Below are positions 12,540-20,229 of a DNA stretch of 64,000 nt, piece by piece. Position 1 is the first letter of the stretch. Each line of letters starts with the position of its first letter. Source of the stretch: Dechloromonas sp. GTDB taxonomy: Bacteria; Pseudomonadota; Gammaproteobacteria; Burkholderiales; Rhodocyclaceae. Both the position numbers and the translations under genes were made by a program. A model generated the notes under the pieces. The model saw nothing but the letters and a program-made list of their open reading frames with translations. It was not told the origin of the DNA and did no database searches. The DNA is taken from assembly GCA_011391255.1 (NCBI GenBank), contig JAABQV010000011.1, positions 45,697 to 109,696 of the forward strand, given 5' to 3'.

Positions 12540-13432
12540 TAGAATTGCCGATGGCAGATGAAGTCGGCCAGCTGGGTAAGGCGCGTCGCGCGCTCGCCAA
12601 AGATGGAAAGAGTGGCGAGCGCATCGTTGCGCAGTTCGTCGGCGTAAGTTCGGGCAGCCTCCAGTCCAAGCAGGCTGATGTAAGTCGGTTTCTCGGCCGC
12701 CTGATCTTTGCCGGCGGTTTTGCCCAGCGTGGCGGTGCTCGCAGTGCAATCAAGGATGTCGTCGACGACCTGGAAAAGCAGACCGGCGCGCTTGGCAAAA
12801 CGATCCAGATTACTGCGTTCTTCAGCGTTGAGTGGTGTGCCGGCCAGGGCGCCGAGCAGCACGGCAGCACGGATCAAGGCGCCGGTTTTCAGGGCGTGCA
12901 TCAATTCAAGTTCCGGCTGACTCAGCGGGGTGCCAACTGCAGCGAGGTCAATTGCCTGTCCGCCGGCCATGCCGCGTGATCCGCTGGCGTGCGCGAGCAG
13001 GGCAATCATTTCGAGCTGCCGGGCGGGGTCAGCGAGCTTTTGGCCGGCAAGTAACTCGAAGGCCAATGTTTGCAGGCTGTCGCCGACGAGCAGGGCGGTC
13101 GATTCGTCGAATTCAATATGGCAGGTCGGCCGGCCGCGACGCAAAATGTCGTTGTCCATGCACGGCAGGTCGTCATGTGCCAGCGAGTAAGCGTGGATCA
13201 TTTCAACCGCACAGGCAACCGTCGCCAGCGTTTCGGGTTGCGCATCAGTCAGCTCGCCGGCGGCAAAAACCAGCAGCGGGCGTACCCGTTTGCCGCCACC
13301 CAGCGTCGCGTAGCGCATCGCTTCGTGCAGGCGGGCAGGAATGCTGTCGGCACCGGGCAGGTGGTGGGCAAGGGCGGCTTCGACACGGCCTTGGGTGTCA
13401 GCCATCCAGGTCGGGAAGGTTGGGCTACCCAT
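12539..13432 (-). CDS. ispA: (2E,6E)-farnesyl diphosphate synthase
   Basis: A 297-residue prenyltransferase that builds farnesyl diphosphate from IPP and DMAPP. The first aspartate-rich motif DDLPCMDND (about residues 92-100, with the two-residue insertion typical of bacterial IspA) and the second DDILD motif (about 232-236) are visible. The first codons (MGSPTFPTW) may be a short extension, since an in-frame ATG at about residue 10 (MADTQG) is an alternative start. The gene overlaps xseB by one base and dxs by one base, a standard xseB-ispA-dxs arrangement. Confidence 0.95.
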   Translation of the reverse strand: MGSPTFPTWMADTQGRVEAALAHHLPGADSIPARLHEAMRYATLGGGKRVRPLLVFAAGELTDAQPETLATVACAVEMIHAYSLAHDDLPCMDNDILRRGRPTCHIEFDESTALLVGDSLQTLAFELLAGQKLADPARQLEMIALLAHASGSRGMAGGQAIDLAAVGTPLSQPELELMHALKTGALIRAAVLLGALAGTPLNAEERSNLDRFAKRAGLLFQVVDDILDCTASTATLGKTAGKDQAAEKPTYISLLGLEAARTYADELRNDALATLSIFGERATRLTQLADFICHRQF

Positions 13433-13662
13433 CAGGTTTCTGCTGGTGCGAAGTCTTTCAACTCGCCGTCTTCAAGGATGCGTACCTGTTGCTCGGCGTC
13501 GGCCAGTTGTTGCTGGCAGTGCTTCATCAGCGCCATGCCGCGCCGGTAGGCGGCAATCGAAGCCTCAAGTTCGAGCTTGCCATCTTCCATGCTGTGAACA
13601 AGCGTCTCCAGCTCGGCGAGTGCCGTCTCGAATTTCATCTCGGCGATCAAGGGTTGATCCAT
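13432..13662 (-). CDS. xseB: Exodeoxyribonuclease VII small subunit
   Basis: A 76-residue protein with the conserved signature FETALAELETLVHSMEDGKL and LEASIAAYRRGM, matching XseB, which activates the XseA nuclease for single-stranded DNA degradation. It is the first gene of the leftward xseB-ispA-dxs-folE2-trmA operon, and its stop overlaps the ispA start region. The 104-base gap to the divergent Rieske gene must hold the promoters for both directions. Confidence 0.95.
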   Translation of the reverse strand: MDQPLIAEMKFETALAELETLVHSMEDGKLELEASIAAYRRGMALMKHCQQQLADAEQQVRILEDGELKDFAPAET

Positions 13663-13766
13663 GTCAGGTGAGTCTTGGGAAACCAGCGAAAATACTCCAT
13701 CTAGGGGCTTCAGGTCAAATTGCTCAGAGGGTAAAATAATCGTTTTTTAAGCGCTGGAGGCCTGGA

Positions 13767-14879
13767 ATGTCCGACGTGGCGAACTTGTCCCGTTTGGCCC
13801 CCGCAGTTTCACAACTGCCGGTGGACTGGTATTTCGATGAAAAAGTTTTTGAATTGGAGAAAAAACTGCTCTTCGATGCCGGTGCCGGCTATGTTGGTCA
13901 TCAGTTGATGGTGCCGGAAGCGGGCGATTATCGCTCGCTGGAATGGAAAGATCACGGTCAACTGCTTTTAAATGCCGAAAATGATGGGCATTGGCAAATG
14001 TCCAATGTTTGCCGTCATCGTCAGGCGATCATGTTGCAAGGCTCGGGCAAGTTGCAAGGCAATATCGTTTGTCCGATCCATCGCTGGACCTACGATACCG
14101 GCGGACAACTGATTGGCGCACCGCATTTTTCGCAAAACCCCTGCCTGAATCTCAACAAAGCCAGGCTGGAAAACTGGAACGGCCTGCTCTTCAAGGGCCC
14201 GCGTTCGGCGACTGCCGATCTCGCTGGCATGAAGGTCGCGCCGGAACTTGATTTCACGGGTTACAAACTCGACCACGTCGAAATGCACGAGTGCAATTAC
14301 AACTGGAAGACCTTTATCGAGGTCTATCTGGAGGATTACCACGTCGCGCCATATCACCCCGGACTCGGTAATTTCGTCACCTGCGACGACCTGACCTGGC
14401 AGTTTGGCGACTGGTACTCGGTGCAGCGTGTCGGTATTACCTCCTTGCAGAAATCCGGTTCCAAAGCCTACGAGCGCTGGCAGAAAGCAGTCCGCGAGAT
14501 CTACGGCGCCGAAGGCAAGTCACCTGAGCATGGTGCCATCTGGCTGACTTACTTCCCGAACATCATGGTCGAGTGGTATCCGCACGTGCTGGTCGTTTCA
14601 ACATTGATCCCGCAGGCGGTGAACAAGACGCTGAATGTCGTCGAGTTCTACTATCCAGAAGACATCGTCGATTTCGAACGCGATTTCATCGAAGCCGAAC
14701 GCGCCGCCTACATGGAGACCGCGATTGAGGATGACGATATCGGCGAACGGATGGATCGTGGCCGCTACGCGCTAATGAAGGAAGGGCGTAACGAGGTCGG
14801 ACCCTACCAAAGCCCGATGGAAGACGGCATGCAGCATTTCCACGAGTTTTACCGGCGGGTGATGCAGGGCGGGATTTGA
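13767..14879 (+). CDS. Rieske non-heme iron oxygenase, alpha-subunit type
   Basis: A 370-residue protein of the aromatic ring-hydroxylating dioxygenase alpha-subunit superfamily. The Rieske [2Fe-2S] motif C-x-H-x16-C-x2-H is visible (CRHR ... CPIHRW, about residues 80-104), and the mononuclear iron site appears as EDYHVAPYHPGL (about 190-201). The substrate cannot be read from sequence. Relatives act on aromatics, choline-like amines or sterol-like compounds, and no beta subunit or reductase gene is adjacent. A good ribosome-binding site (GGAGG) precedes the ATG. It lies 10 bases before a DMT transporter gene, which may be co-transcribed. Confidence 0.88.
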   Translation: MSDVANLSRLAPAVSQLPVDWYFDEKVFELEKKLLFDAGAGYVGHQLMVPEAGDYRSLEWKDHGQLLLNAENDGHWQMSNVCRHRQAIMLQGSGKLQGNIVCPIHRWTYDTGGQLIGAPHFSQNPCLNLNKARLENWNGLLFKGPRSATADLAGMKVAPELDFTGYKLDHVEMHECNYNWKTFIEVYLEDYHVAPYHPGLGNFVTCDDLTWQFGDWYSVQRVGITSLQKSGSKAYERWQKAVREIYGAEGKSPEHGAIWLTYFPNIMVEWYPHVLVVSTLIPQAVNKTLNVVEFYYPEDIVDFERDFIEAERAAYMETAIEDDDIGERMDRGRYALMKEGRNEVGPYQSPMEDGMQHFHEFYRRVMQGGI

Positions 14880-14889
14880 GCGGCATCTG

Positions 14890-15741
14890 ATGCAATCCTT
14901 ATGGATGCTGGCCGCCAGCTTTCTGTTCGCCTGCATGGGGGTTTGCGTCAAGTTTGCCGCGAGCACCCATACAGCGGTTGAAATCACTTTTTACCGCAGC
15001 TTCATTTCGCTGATCCTGATGTTCGGGCTGGTGCATTTGCGCGGCGTTTCGCTCGTCACCCCTTATTGGCGCTGGCATATTACGCGGGGTGTTGTCGGTT
15101 TTTCGGCGCTGTTTGCCTATTTTTACGCGATAACGCTATTGCCCTTGGCAACGGCGGTAACGCTCAACTACACCTCGGCGATTTTTCTCGCCATATATCT
15201 GGCGCTGGCCGGGACGAAATTGCGTGCCGGGATACTCGGCGCTCTGGTGCTTGGGCTACTCGGCGTTGCCCTGCTGCTCAGGCCAACCCTGCACGCCGAT
15301 CAGTTGATTGGCGGCCTGATTGGCCTCGGTTCGGGGGCGCTCGCCGGTATGGCCTATTTCAGCGTCCGTGAGCTGGGCACGCGTGGTGAGCCGGAAATGC
15401 GCACGGTGTTCTATTTTTCACTGGTCGCCTCGATCTGTGCCGCCATTATTTTGAGTTTTGGCGAGATTCATGCGGTCAACCTCGAAAGTGGCCTGATTTT
15501 ATTTGGTGTTGCCAGCTTTGCAACCCTCGCCCAACTGGCCATGACAAGAGCGTTTACACGTGGAAAAACCATGCTCTCGGCGGCGCTCGCCTACAGCACG
15601 GTGATCTTCTCCAGCCTCTTCGGTGCATATTTCTGGGGCGAGGTGCTCGACGCCCCGGCTTGGTTCGCCATCGCCCTGATCATTCTCTCGGGCATCGCCG
15701 CTACGCACTTTTCCAGAGCCAGCCCGGTTGAGCAGGATTAA
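14890..15741 (+). CDS. DMT-superfamily (EamA) transporter
   Basis: A 283-residue protein with about ten hydrophobic helices arranged as two EamA repeats, the layout of drug/metabolite transporters in the inner membrane. The first helix (MQSLWMLAASFLFACMGVCVKFAA) and the NYTSAIFLAIY helix are typical. The substrate is unknown. Immediate linkage to the Rieske oxygenase gene (10-base gap) suggests co-expression, but this does not prove a shared substrate. Confidence 0.88.
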   Translation: MQSLWMLAASFLFACMGVCVKFAASTHTAVEITFYRSFISLILMFGLVHLRGVSLVTPYWRWHITRGVVGFSALFAYFYAITLLPLATAVTLNYTSAIFLAIYLALAGTKLRAGILGALVLGLLGVALLLRPTLHADQLIGGLIGLGSGALAGMAYFSVRELGTRGEPEMRTVFYFSLVASICAAIILSFGEIHAVNLESGLILFGVASFATLAQLAMTRAFTRGKTMLSAALAYSTVIFSSLFGAYFWGEVLDAPAWFAIALIILSGIAATHFSRASPVEQD

Positions 15742-15780
15742 TCGGCGTTAAACTGAGTCAAACAACAACGGAGCAAAATC

Positions 15781-16125
15781 ATGATCGTGATCGACCATCA
15801 AGCCAGCCGGGTCAGCGTTTCAGTCTTTGGCGAATTCACCCTTGCCGACTACAAAGAATTTGAAGAAGTCGTCAATTTCAAGATCAAATTTGAAGGGCCG
15901 GTCGACCTCTACTTCGACATGACCCAGATGGCGGATCTAACGCTCGACGTTGCCTGGGAAGAGATCAAGTTTTCGCGGGCGCATGCCAATGATTTCAAGC
16001 GCGTCGCCGTCGTCACAGATAGCCAGTGGGTGACATGGAGCGCCTGGCTTTCGCAAACCTTTGTCAATGCCGATGTTGAAGTGTTCGCCGATGCCGGCGA
16101 GGCCAAGGCCTGGCTGGATTCCTGA
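15781..16125 (+). CDS. SpoIIAA-like (STAS-type) protein
   Basis: A 114-residue soluble protein with the SpoIIAA-like/DUF3478 pattern: an N-terminal beta strand followed by GEFTLADYKEF, then DLYFDMTQMADL and a C-terminal FADAGEAKAWL helix. Members of this family have an anti-sigma-factor-antagonist-like fold, but their role is generally unknown and no phosphorylatable serine context is obvious. Its stop codon directly precedes the sulfurtransferase ATG, so the two are probably translated together. A GGAGC ribosome-binding site is present. Confidence 0.82.
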   Translation: MIVIDHQASRVSVSVFGEFTLADYKEFEEVVNFKIKFEGPVDLYFDMTQMADLTLDVAWEEIKFSRAHANDFKRVAVVTDSQWVTWSAWLSQTFVNADVEVFADAGEAKAWLDS

Positions 16126-16986
16126 ATGAGTTACGGCACGCTGGTCGATGTAGCGACCCTGCAAGCCCATCTAAACGACCCCGACTGGCGCATTGTTGAT
16201 GTGCGCCATTTGCTGGCCGACCTGACGCACGGTGAGCGTGCCTACGCGGCCGGCCATTTGCCGGGTGCCGTCTTCCTGCATTGTGACCGTGATCTCTCCG
16301 GTGAAAAAAACGGCAGCAACGGCCGCCATCCCTTGCCTTCCCGCGAGACATTCGCCAGATTGCTAAGCGATATCGGCATCGGGTCGCAGACTCAGGTGGT
16401 TGTTTACGACGATACGCAGGGCATGATCGCCGGTCGCTTATGGTGGATGTTGCGCTGGCTCGGGCATCAGCAGGTTGCCTTGCTCGATGGTGGCTGGCAG
16501 GCCTGGCTGGCGGCAGGGGGCGAAGTAAGCCCGGAGGTGCCGCAATACGCGCGACAGGAATTCACTACCACCGCAGGCAGCATGCCGGTCGATACGGCCT
16601 ATGTGCTGGAAAATCTGGAATCGGATGCAATGCACCTGATTGATGCGCGCAGCCCGGATCGTTATCGCGGTGAGAACGAGGCCATTGATCCGGTCGGCGG
16701 GCGCATTCCTGCTGCGGTCAACCGCTTTTTTGCCGACAATAATCAGGCTGGTGGCATCTTGAAGCCGGCAGCGCAATTACGCGCCGAATGGCTGGCAATA
16801 TTGGCCGGCAATCCGCCTGAGAAAGTCGTGCACCAGTGTGGCTCGGGTGTCTCCGCCTGCTTGAATGCCTTGGCTATGGAAGTCGCCGGCCTGCCCGGTT
16901 CGCGCCTCTATGCAGGCTCCTGGAGCGAATGGTGTGCCGACCGCTCGCGGCCGATGGCTCAAGGCTCGCTGGTCAAGGAAAAATAA
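16126..16986 (+). CDS. sseA: Two-domain rhodanese-type sulfurtransferase (3-mercaptopyruvate type)
   Basis: A 286-residue protein with two rhodanese domains, the inactive N-terminal one (about 1-135) and the catalytic C-terminal one (about 155-280). The active loop reads CGSGVSA, which fits the CGSGV(T/S)A pattern of 3-mercaptopyruvate sulfurtransferases rather than the CRKGVT of thiosulfate sulfurtransferases. It would transfer sulfane sulfur to cyanide, thiols or protein acceptors in the cytoplasm. The start abuts the stop of the SpoIIAA-like gene. Confidence 0.87.
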   Translation: MSYGTLVDVATLQAHLNDPDWRIVDVRHLLADLTHGERAYAAGHLPGAVFLHCDRDLSGEKNGSNGRHPLPSRETFARLLSDIGIGSQTQVVVYDDTQGMIAGRLWWMLRWLGHQQVALLDGGWQAWLAAGGEVSPEVPQYARQEFTTTAGSMPVDTAYVLENLESDAMHLIDARSPDRYRGENEAIDPVGGRIPAAVNRFFADNNQAGGILKPAAQLRAEWLAILAGNPPEKVVHQCGSGVSACLNALAMEVAGLPGSRLYAGSWSEWCADRSRPMAQGSLVKEK

Positions 16987-17010
16987 AGCCAGCGCTACCG
17001 TGCGCAACTC

Positions 17011-17038
17011 TTGTATTTCCTTGATTCCGCGATATAAT
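17011..17038 (+). promoter_or_regulatory. Sigma-70 promoter of the rpsP operon
   Basis: A -35 box TTGTAT (17011-17016) and a consensus -10 box TATAAT (17033-17038) are separated by 16 bases. They sit 36 bases upstream of the rpsP ATG and after the sulfurtransferase stop, as expected for a strong promoter of a ribosomal protein operon. Confidence 0.8.
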
Positions 17039-17073
17039 CTTGGGTCTTTTTCCCAGCTAACGAAAGAATTCCG

Positions 17074-17328
17074 ATGGTTGTTATTCGTCTTGCCCGCAGC
17101 GGCGCCAAAAAGCGTCCTTTCTACAACATGGTTGTGACCGATTCCCGCAATCGTCGCGACGGTCGCTTCGTCGAGCGCATCGGTTTTTACAATCCGGTTG
17201 CTGCCGCCAATGAAGAAGGTCTGCGCGTTGCGATGGATCGTCTGACCTACTGGCAAGGTAATGGCGCTCAGTTGTCGCCGACCGCTGCCCGTCTGGTCAA
17301 GCAGTACGCTGCCAAGCAAGCTGCCTAA
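17074..17328 (+). CDS. rpsP: 30S ribosomal protein S16
   Basis: An 84-residue basic protein whose start [25 protein letters not shown] is the hallmark of S16, needed for 30S assembly. It opens the classic rpsP-rimM-trmD-rplS operon. A consensus promoter lies just upstream. Confidence 0.98.
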   Translation: MVVIRLARSGAKKRPFYNMVVTDSRNRRDGRFVERIGFYNPVAAANEEGLRVAMDRLTYWQGNGAQLSPTAARLVKQYAAKQAA

Positions 17329-17336
17329 GTTTTAGC

Positions 17337-17849
17337 GTGTCCGCTAGCGAGATTGTTGTTCTGGGGCGGCTCGCCGATCCCTACGGCATTCTCGGCTGGA
17401 TACGGTTGTTCCCGTTTGGTGATGACCCGCAGGCGTGGGCATCGGTGCCAAAGTGGTGGATAGCCAGAGAAGGTGAGCCGTGGCACGAGTGCGAGCTGAA
17501 AGGCCTCAAGATTCAGGGCAAAGGTTGGGTAGTTGCTCTGGATTGCATTCCGGATCGCACGACGGCTGAAGGCATGAAGGGCGTTTTGGTTGGGGTGCCG
17601 CGTGATGCGCTGCCGGCAACCAAAAAAGATGAGTTTTACTGGGACGACCTGATCGGCCTCGATGTGATTAACGCCTCGGGTGAAAATCTCGGTAAGGTGG
17701 TCGGCTTACTCGAAACCGGGGCAAATGCTGTGTTGCGGGTGCTGGCAGAAAATACCCCGGAGCGCCTTTTGCCATTTGTTTCGACGGTAGTACTGGCAGT
17801 CGAAAAGGAAGCCGGACAAATTCGAGTGGAGTGGGGCAGCGACTGGTGA
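17337..17849 (+). CDS. rimM: 16S rRNA processing protein RimM
   Basis: A 170-residue protein with the RimM N-terminal beta-barrel ([20 protein letters not shown]) and a C-terminal PRC-barrel ([22 protein letters not shown]). RimM binds S19 in 16S rRNA maturation of the 30S head. The start is GTG at 17337, eight bases after the rpsP stop, and the stop TGA overlaps the trmD GTG start. Confidence 0.97.
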   Translation: MSASEIVVLGRLADPYGILGWIRLFPFGDDPQAWASVPKWWIAREGEPWHECELKGLKIQGKGWVVALDCIPDRTTAEGMKGVLVGVPRDALPATKKDEFYWDDLIGLDVINASGENLGKVVGLLETGANAVLRVLAENTPERLLPFVSTVVLAVEKEAGQIRVEWGSDW

Positions 17850-18610
17850 TCCGGTTTGACTGTGTAACGCTTTTTCCCGAAATGTTCGCCGCCGTAACGC
17901 AATGTGGCATCACACGGCGGGCGCTCGAAGAGCAGCGTTGGGCGTGGCAGGGCTGGAATCCCCGGGATTATTCCGGGAATGCCTGGCGAAGGATCGATGA
18001 TCGCCCTTTCGGTGGCGGGCCGGGCATGTTGATGCAGCCGGGGCCGCTGGAACAGGCGATTGCTGCGGCCAGGGCGCAGCAGCTTGAGGCGGGTCTGGCC
18101 AGGAGCCGGGTTATCTACCTCTCGCCGCAGGGCACGCCGCTGACCCATGCGCGGGTGATGCAGCTGGCGACTGGCGAAGAAGGCTTGATTCTTCTTTGCG
18201 GGCGCTATGAAGGAATTGACGAGCGACTGATCGAGCGCTGTGTCGATGAAGAAATTTCGATCGGGGATTTTGTGCTCTCCGGAGGCGAATTGCCGGCGAT
18301 GGCGCTGATTGACGCCGTTGTCCGCCAGTTGCCGGGAGTGCTCGGAGATGCCGCTTCGGCGGTGGAAGATTCGTTTGTTGGTGGTTTGCTGGATTGTCCG
18401 CACTACACGCGACCTGAGGTTTATGAGGGCGCGAAGGTGCCGGATGTTTTAATGTCCGGCGATCACAAAAAAATTCGTCGTTGGCGACTCAAGCAGTCGC
18501 TGGCGAGAACCCGGAAGCGCCGGCCGGATTTACTGGCGCACCGCGTGTTAAGCGCGGAAGAAACGCAACTCCTCACGGAAATCGTCGGAGAGGAGCAATG
18601 CGGTGAGTAA
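17846..18610 (+). CDS. trmD: tRNA (guanine-37-N1)-methyltransferase
   Basis: A 254-residue SPOUT methyltransferase that makes m1G37 in tRNAs and so prevents frameshifting. The start [11 protein letters not shown], the GGGPGMLM loop and the knotted SAM-binding segment [14 protein letters not shown] (about 137-150) are diagnostic. The frame is open 15 bases further upstream, but the GTG at 17846 overlaps the rimM stop (GTGA) and gives the normal N-terminus [14 protein letters not shown]. Length is standard. Confidence 0.97.
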   Translation: MIRFDCVTLFPEMFAAVTQCGITRRALEEQRWAWQGWNPRDYSGNAWRRIDDRPFGGGPGMLMQPGPLEQAIAAARAQQLEAGLARSRVIYLSPQGTPLTHARVMQLATGEEGLILLCGRYEGIDERLIERCVDEEISIGDFVLSGGELPAMALIDAVVRQLPGVLGDAASAVEDSFVGGLLDCPHYTRPEVYEGAKVPDVLMSGDHKKIRRWRLKQSLARTRKRRPDLLAHRVLSAEETQLLTEIVGEEQCGE

Positions 18611-18638
18611 GTTGTTTTAATAAATTTAAGGATCTCAC

Positions 18639-19019
18639 ATGAACCTGATTGAACAGTTGGAACAAGAAGAAATCGCCCGTCTGGGCAAAACCATTCCTGT
18701 TTTTTCACCGGGCGACACCGTTGTCGTTCAAGTCAAAGTCAAGGAAGGTACCCGCGAGCGTCTGCAGGCTTACGAAGGCGTCGTTATCGCCAAGCGTAAC
18801 CGTGGTCTGAACTCTGGCTTCACCGTGCGCAAGATTTCATCTGGCGAAGGTGTCGAGCGTACGTTCCAGACCTACTCGCCACTGGTGGCTTCGATTGAAG
18901 TCAAGCGTCGTGGTGATGTTCGCCGCGCCAAGCTGTACTATCTCCGTGAGCGTTCAGGCAAGTCTGCCCGTATCAAGGAAAAGCTGGTGCGCAAGGAAAA
19001 GCCGGTCGCTGCTGCATAA
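18639..19019 (+). CDS. rplS: 50S ribosomal protein L19
   Basis: A 126-residue basic protein starting [20 protein letters not shown] and containing [20 protein letters not shown], which identifies L19 at the 30S-50S interface. It closes the rpsP-rimM-trmD-rplS operon and is followed after 23 bases by a strong intrinsic terminator. Confidence 0.98.
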   Translation: MNLIEQLEQEEIARLGKTIPVFSPGDTVVVQVKVKEGTRERLQAYEGVVIAKRNRGLNSGFTVRKISSGEGVERTFQTYSPLVASIEVKRRGDVRRAKLYYLRERSGKSARIKEKLVRKEKPVAAA

Positions 19020-19042
19020 GCTGCTGCTTGCGGTTAGAAAAC

Positions 19043-19067
19043 GGGCGCTTTCGGGCGCCCTTTTTTT
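19043..19067 (+). terminator. Intrinsic terminator after rplS
   Basis: A 6-bp GC stem (GGGCGC 19043-19048 with GCGCCC 19055-19060) is followed by seven T residues. It lies 23 bases after the rplS stop and ends the ribosomal protein operon. Confidence 0.9.
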
Positions 19068-19133
19068 CGTCCAAATAGAAGGGCGCTCTAAATTAGTACT
19101 TCCTGAATTAAACTCTCCAAGTGCTTACACCTA

Positions 19134-19204
19134 AGGAAGCGCTGATTAATTCGTCATTCCCGCCTGCGCGGGAATGACAAAATCGATTAAATCAGTGTTT
19201 TCCT
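19134..19204. repeat. MITE/REP-like element with GTCATTCCCGC hairpin
   Basis: A 71-base palindromic element. Outer arms AGGAA ... TTCCT and CTGATTAA ... TTAAATCAG frame a perfect 11-bp inner stem (GTCATTCCCGC 19153-19163 with GCGGGAATGAC 19168-19178, loop CTGC). The GTCATTCCCGC core is a common core of dispersed repeats in proteobacterial genomes. It lies between the rplS terminator and the epimerase gene. Only one copy is in this window, so mobility is inferred from its form. Confidence 0.75.
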
Positions 19205-19224
19205 AAAAAACTGGAGGAGACCCG

Positions 19225-20133
19225 ATGAACACCCTTGAAACCCTGAATCAACGCTTTGCCATCGCCGGCCAACTGCATTTTGAGATGGCTGGCGACAACC
19301 TGATCGTCGCGAAGATTGCCAACGCACAGTCGAGCGCGACGATCTGCCTGCAAGGCGGGCATGTGATGAGCTGGCAACCGAACAACGCCAGTGCACCGGT
19401 TGTCTGGTTATCCAAACTGGCCAAGCTGGTACCCGGCAAGTCGATCCGTGGCGGTGCGCCGGTCTGCTGGCCGTGGTTCGGCGCGCATGCCAGTGAAGCC
19501 GCTTATCCCGGACACGGTTTTGCCCGCACCATCCCATGGGAGGTGAGTGGAACGCGTACGGCGTCTGACGGGGCGACCGAAATCAGCCTGGCACTGATCG
19601 AGAACGATCTTAGCCGCACTCAGTGGCCGCACGCCAGTCGTGCCGAGATTGTCGTAAGCATTGGCCGTACTTTGAAAATCGCGCTGACGACGCACAATCT
19701 TGGCGACAGTGATTTTGTCATTGGCGAAGCGCTGCACACCTATTTCCAGATCGGCGACATCGGCGAAGCTCGCGTCCTCGGGCTGGAAGGCTGCCGGTAT
19801 CTTGATAAAGCTGACGGCGGAACCTGGAAGCAGCAGCAGGGGGCGATCACCTTCAATGCTGAAGCCGACCGCGTCTACGTAGACACCGAAGCCACCTGCG
19901 TGATTGAGGATGCCCGCCTGCAACGTCGCATCCATGTCGCCAAATCCGGCAGCCGCTCAACCGTAATCTGGACGCCATGGGCTGAAAAGGCTGACAAGAT
20001 GGGCGATTTCGGCCCGGATGGCTGGCGCGAAATGGTCTGCGTCGAAAGCGCCAATGCTCTGGAAAACGTCGTCACCGTGCCGGCACATTGCAGCCATACG
20101 ATGGCCGTCGAATACAGCGCCGAAGCGATGTGA
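19225..20133 (+). CDS. D-hexose-6-phosphate epimerase (YeaD-like)
   Basis: A 302-residue protein of the galactose mutarotase-like fold, YeaD subgroup, which interconverts alpha and beta anomers of hexose 6-phosphates. Supporting motifs include GGAPVCWPWFGAH (about 74-86), the catalytic-histidine segments GHGFAR and LHTYFQIGD, and a C-terminal WTPWAEKADKMGDFG segment. A GGAGGAG ribosome-binding site precedes the ATG, just downstream of the MITE-like element. It converges on the bacteriophytochrome gene. Confidence 0.88.
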   Translation: MNTLETLNQRFAIAGQLHFEMAGDNLIVAKIANAQSSATICLQGGHVMSWQPNNASAPVVWLSKLAKLVPGKSIRGGAPVCWPWFGAHASEAAYPGHGFARTIPWEVSGTRTASDGATEISLALIENDLSRTQWPHASRAEIVVSIGRTLKIALTTHNLGDSDFVIGEALHTYFQIGDIGEARVLGLEGCRYLDKADGGTWKQQQGAITFNAEADRVYVDTEATCVIEDARLQRRIHVAKSGSRSTVIWTPWAEKADKMGDFGPDGWREMVCVESANALENVVTVPAHCSHTMAVEYSAEAM

Positions 20134-20149
20134 TTCACCATCAGGGCGG

Positions 20150-20203
20150 GCTGCTGCGGTTAACGGCAAAAATCTCCTGATTTTTCCGGTTGACCGCAAC
20201 AGC
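20150..20203. terminator. Long hairpin between convergent genes, built from inverted copies of the GTTGACCGCAA word
   Basis: Two 25-base arms (20150-20174 and 20179-20203) flank a TCCT loop, with three mismatches and one G-U pair. The right arm holds an exact GTTGACCGCAACA (20189-20201) and the left arm an imperfect inverted copy. AAAAATC and GATTTTT lie next to the loop. It sits between the 3' ends of the epimerase and bacteriophytochrome genes, so a bidirectional terminator role is likely. Its form resembles inverted uptake-sequence pairs that serve as terminators in Haemophilus and Neisseria. Confidence 0.7.
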
Positions 20204-20229
20204 CCCGCGCTCAATGTCTCACTGAGTGA

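Noticed and set aside
12540..12749. Upstream extension of dxs into ispA
   Set aside because: The extra 70 residues lie out of frame inside ispA and do not resemble DXS; the overlapping ATG at 12539 gives the normal N-terminus.
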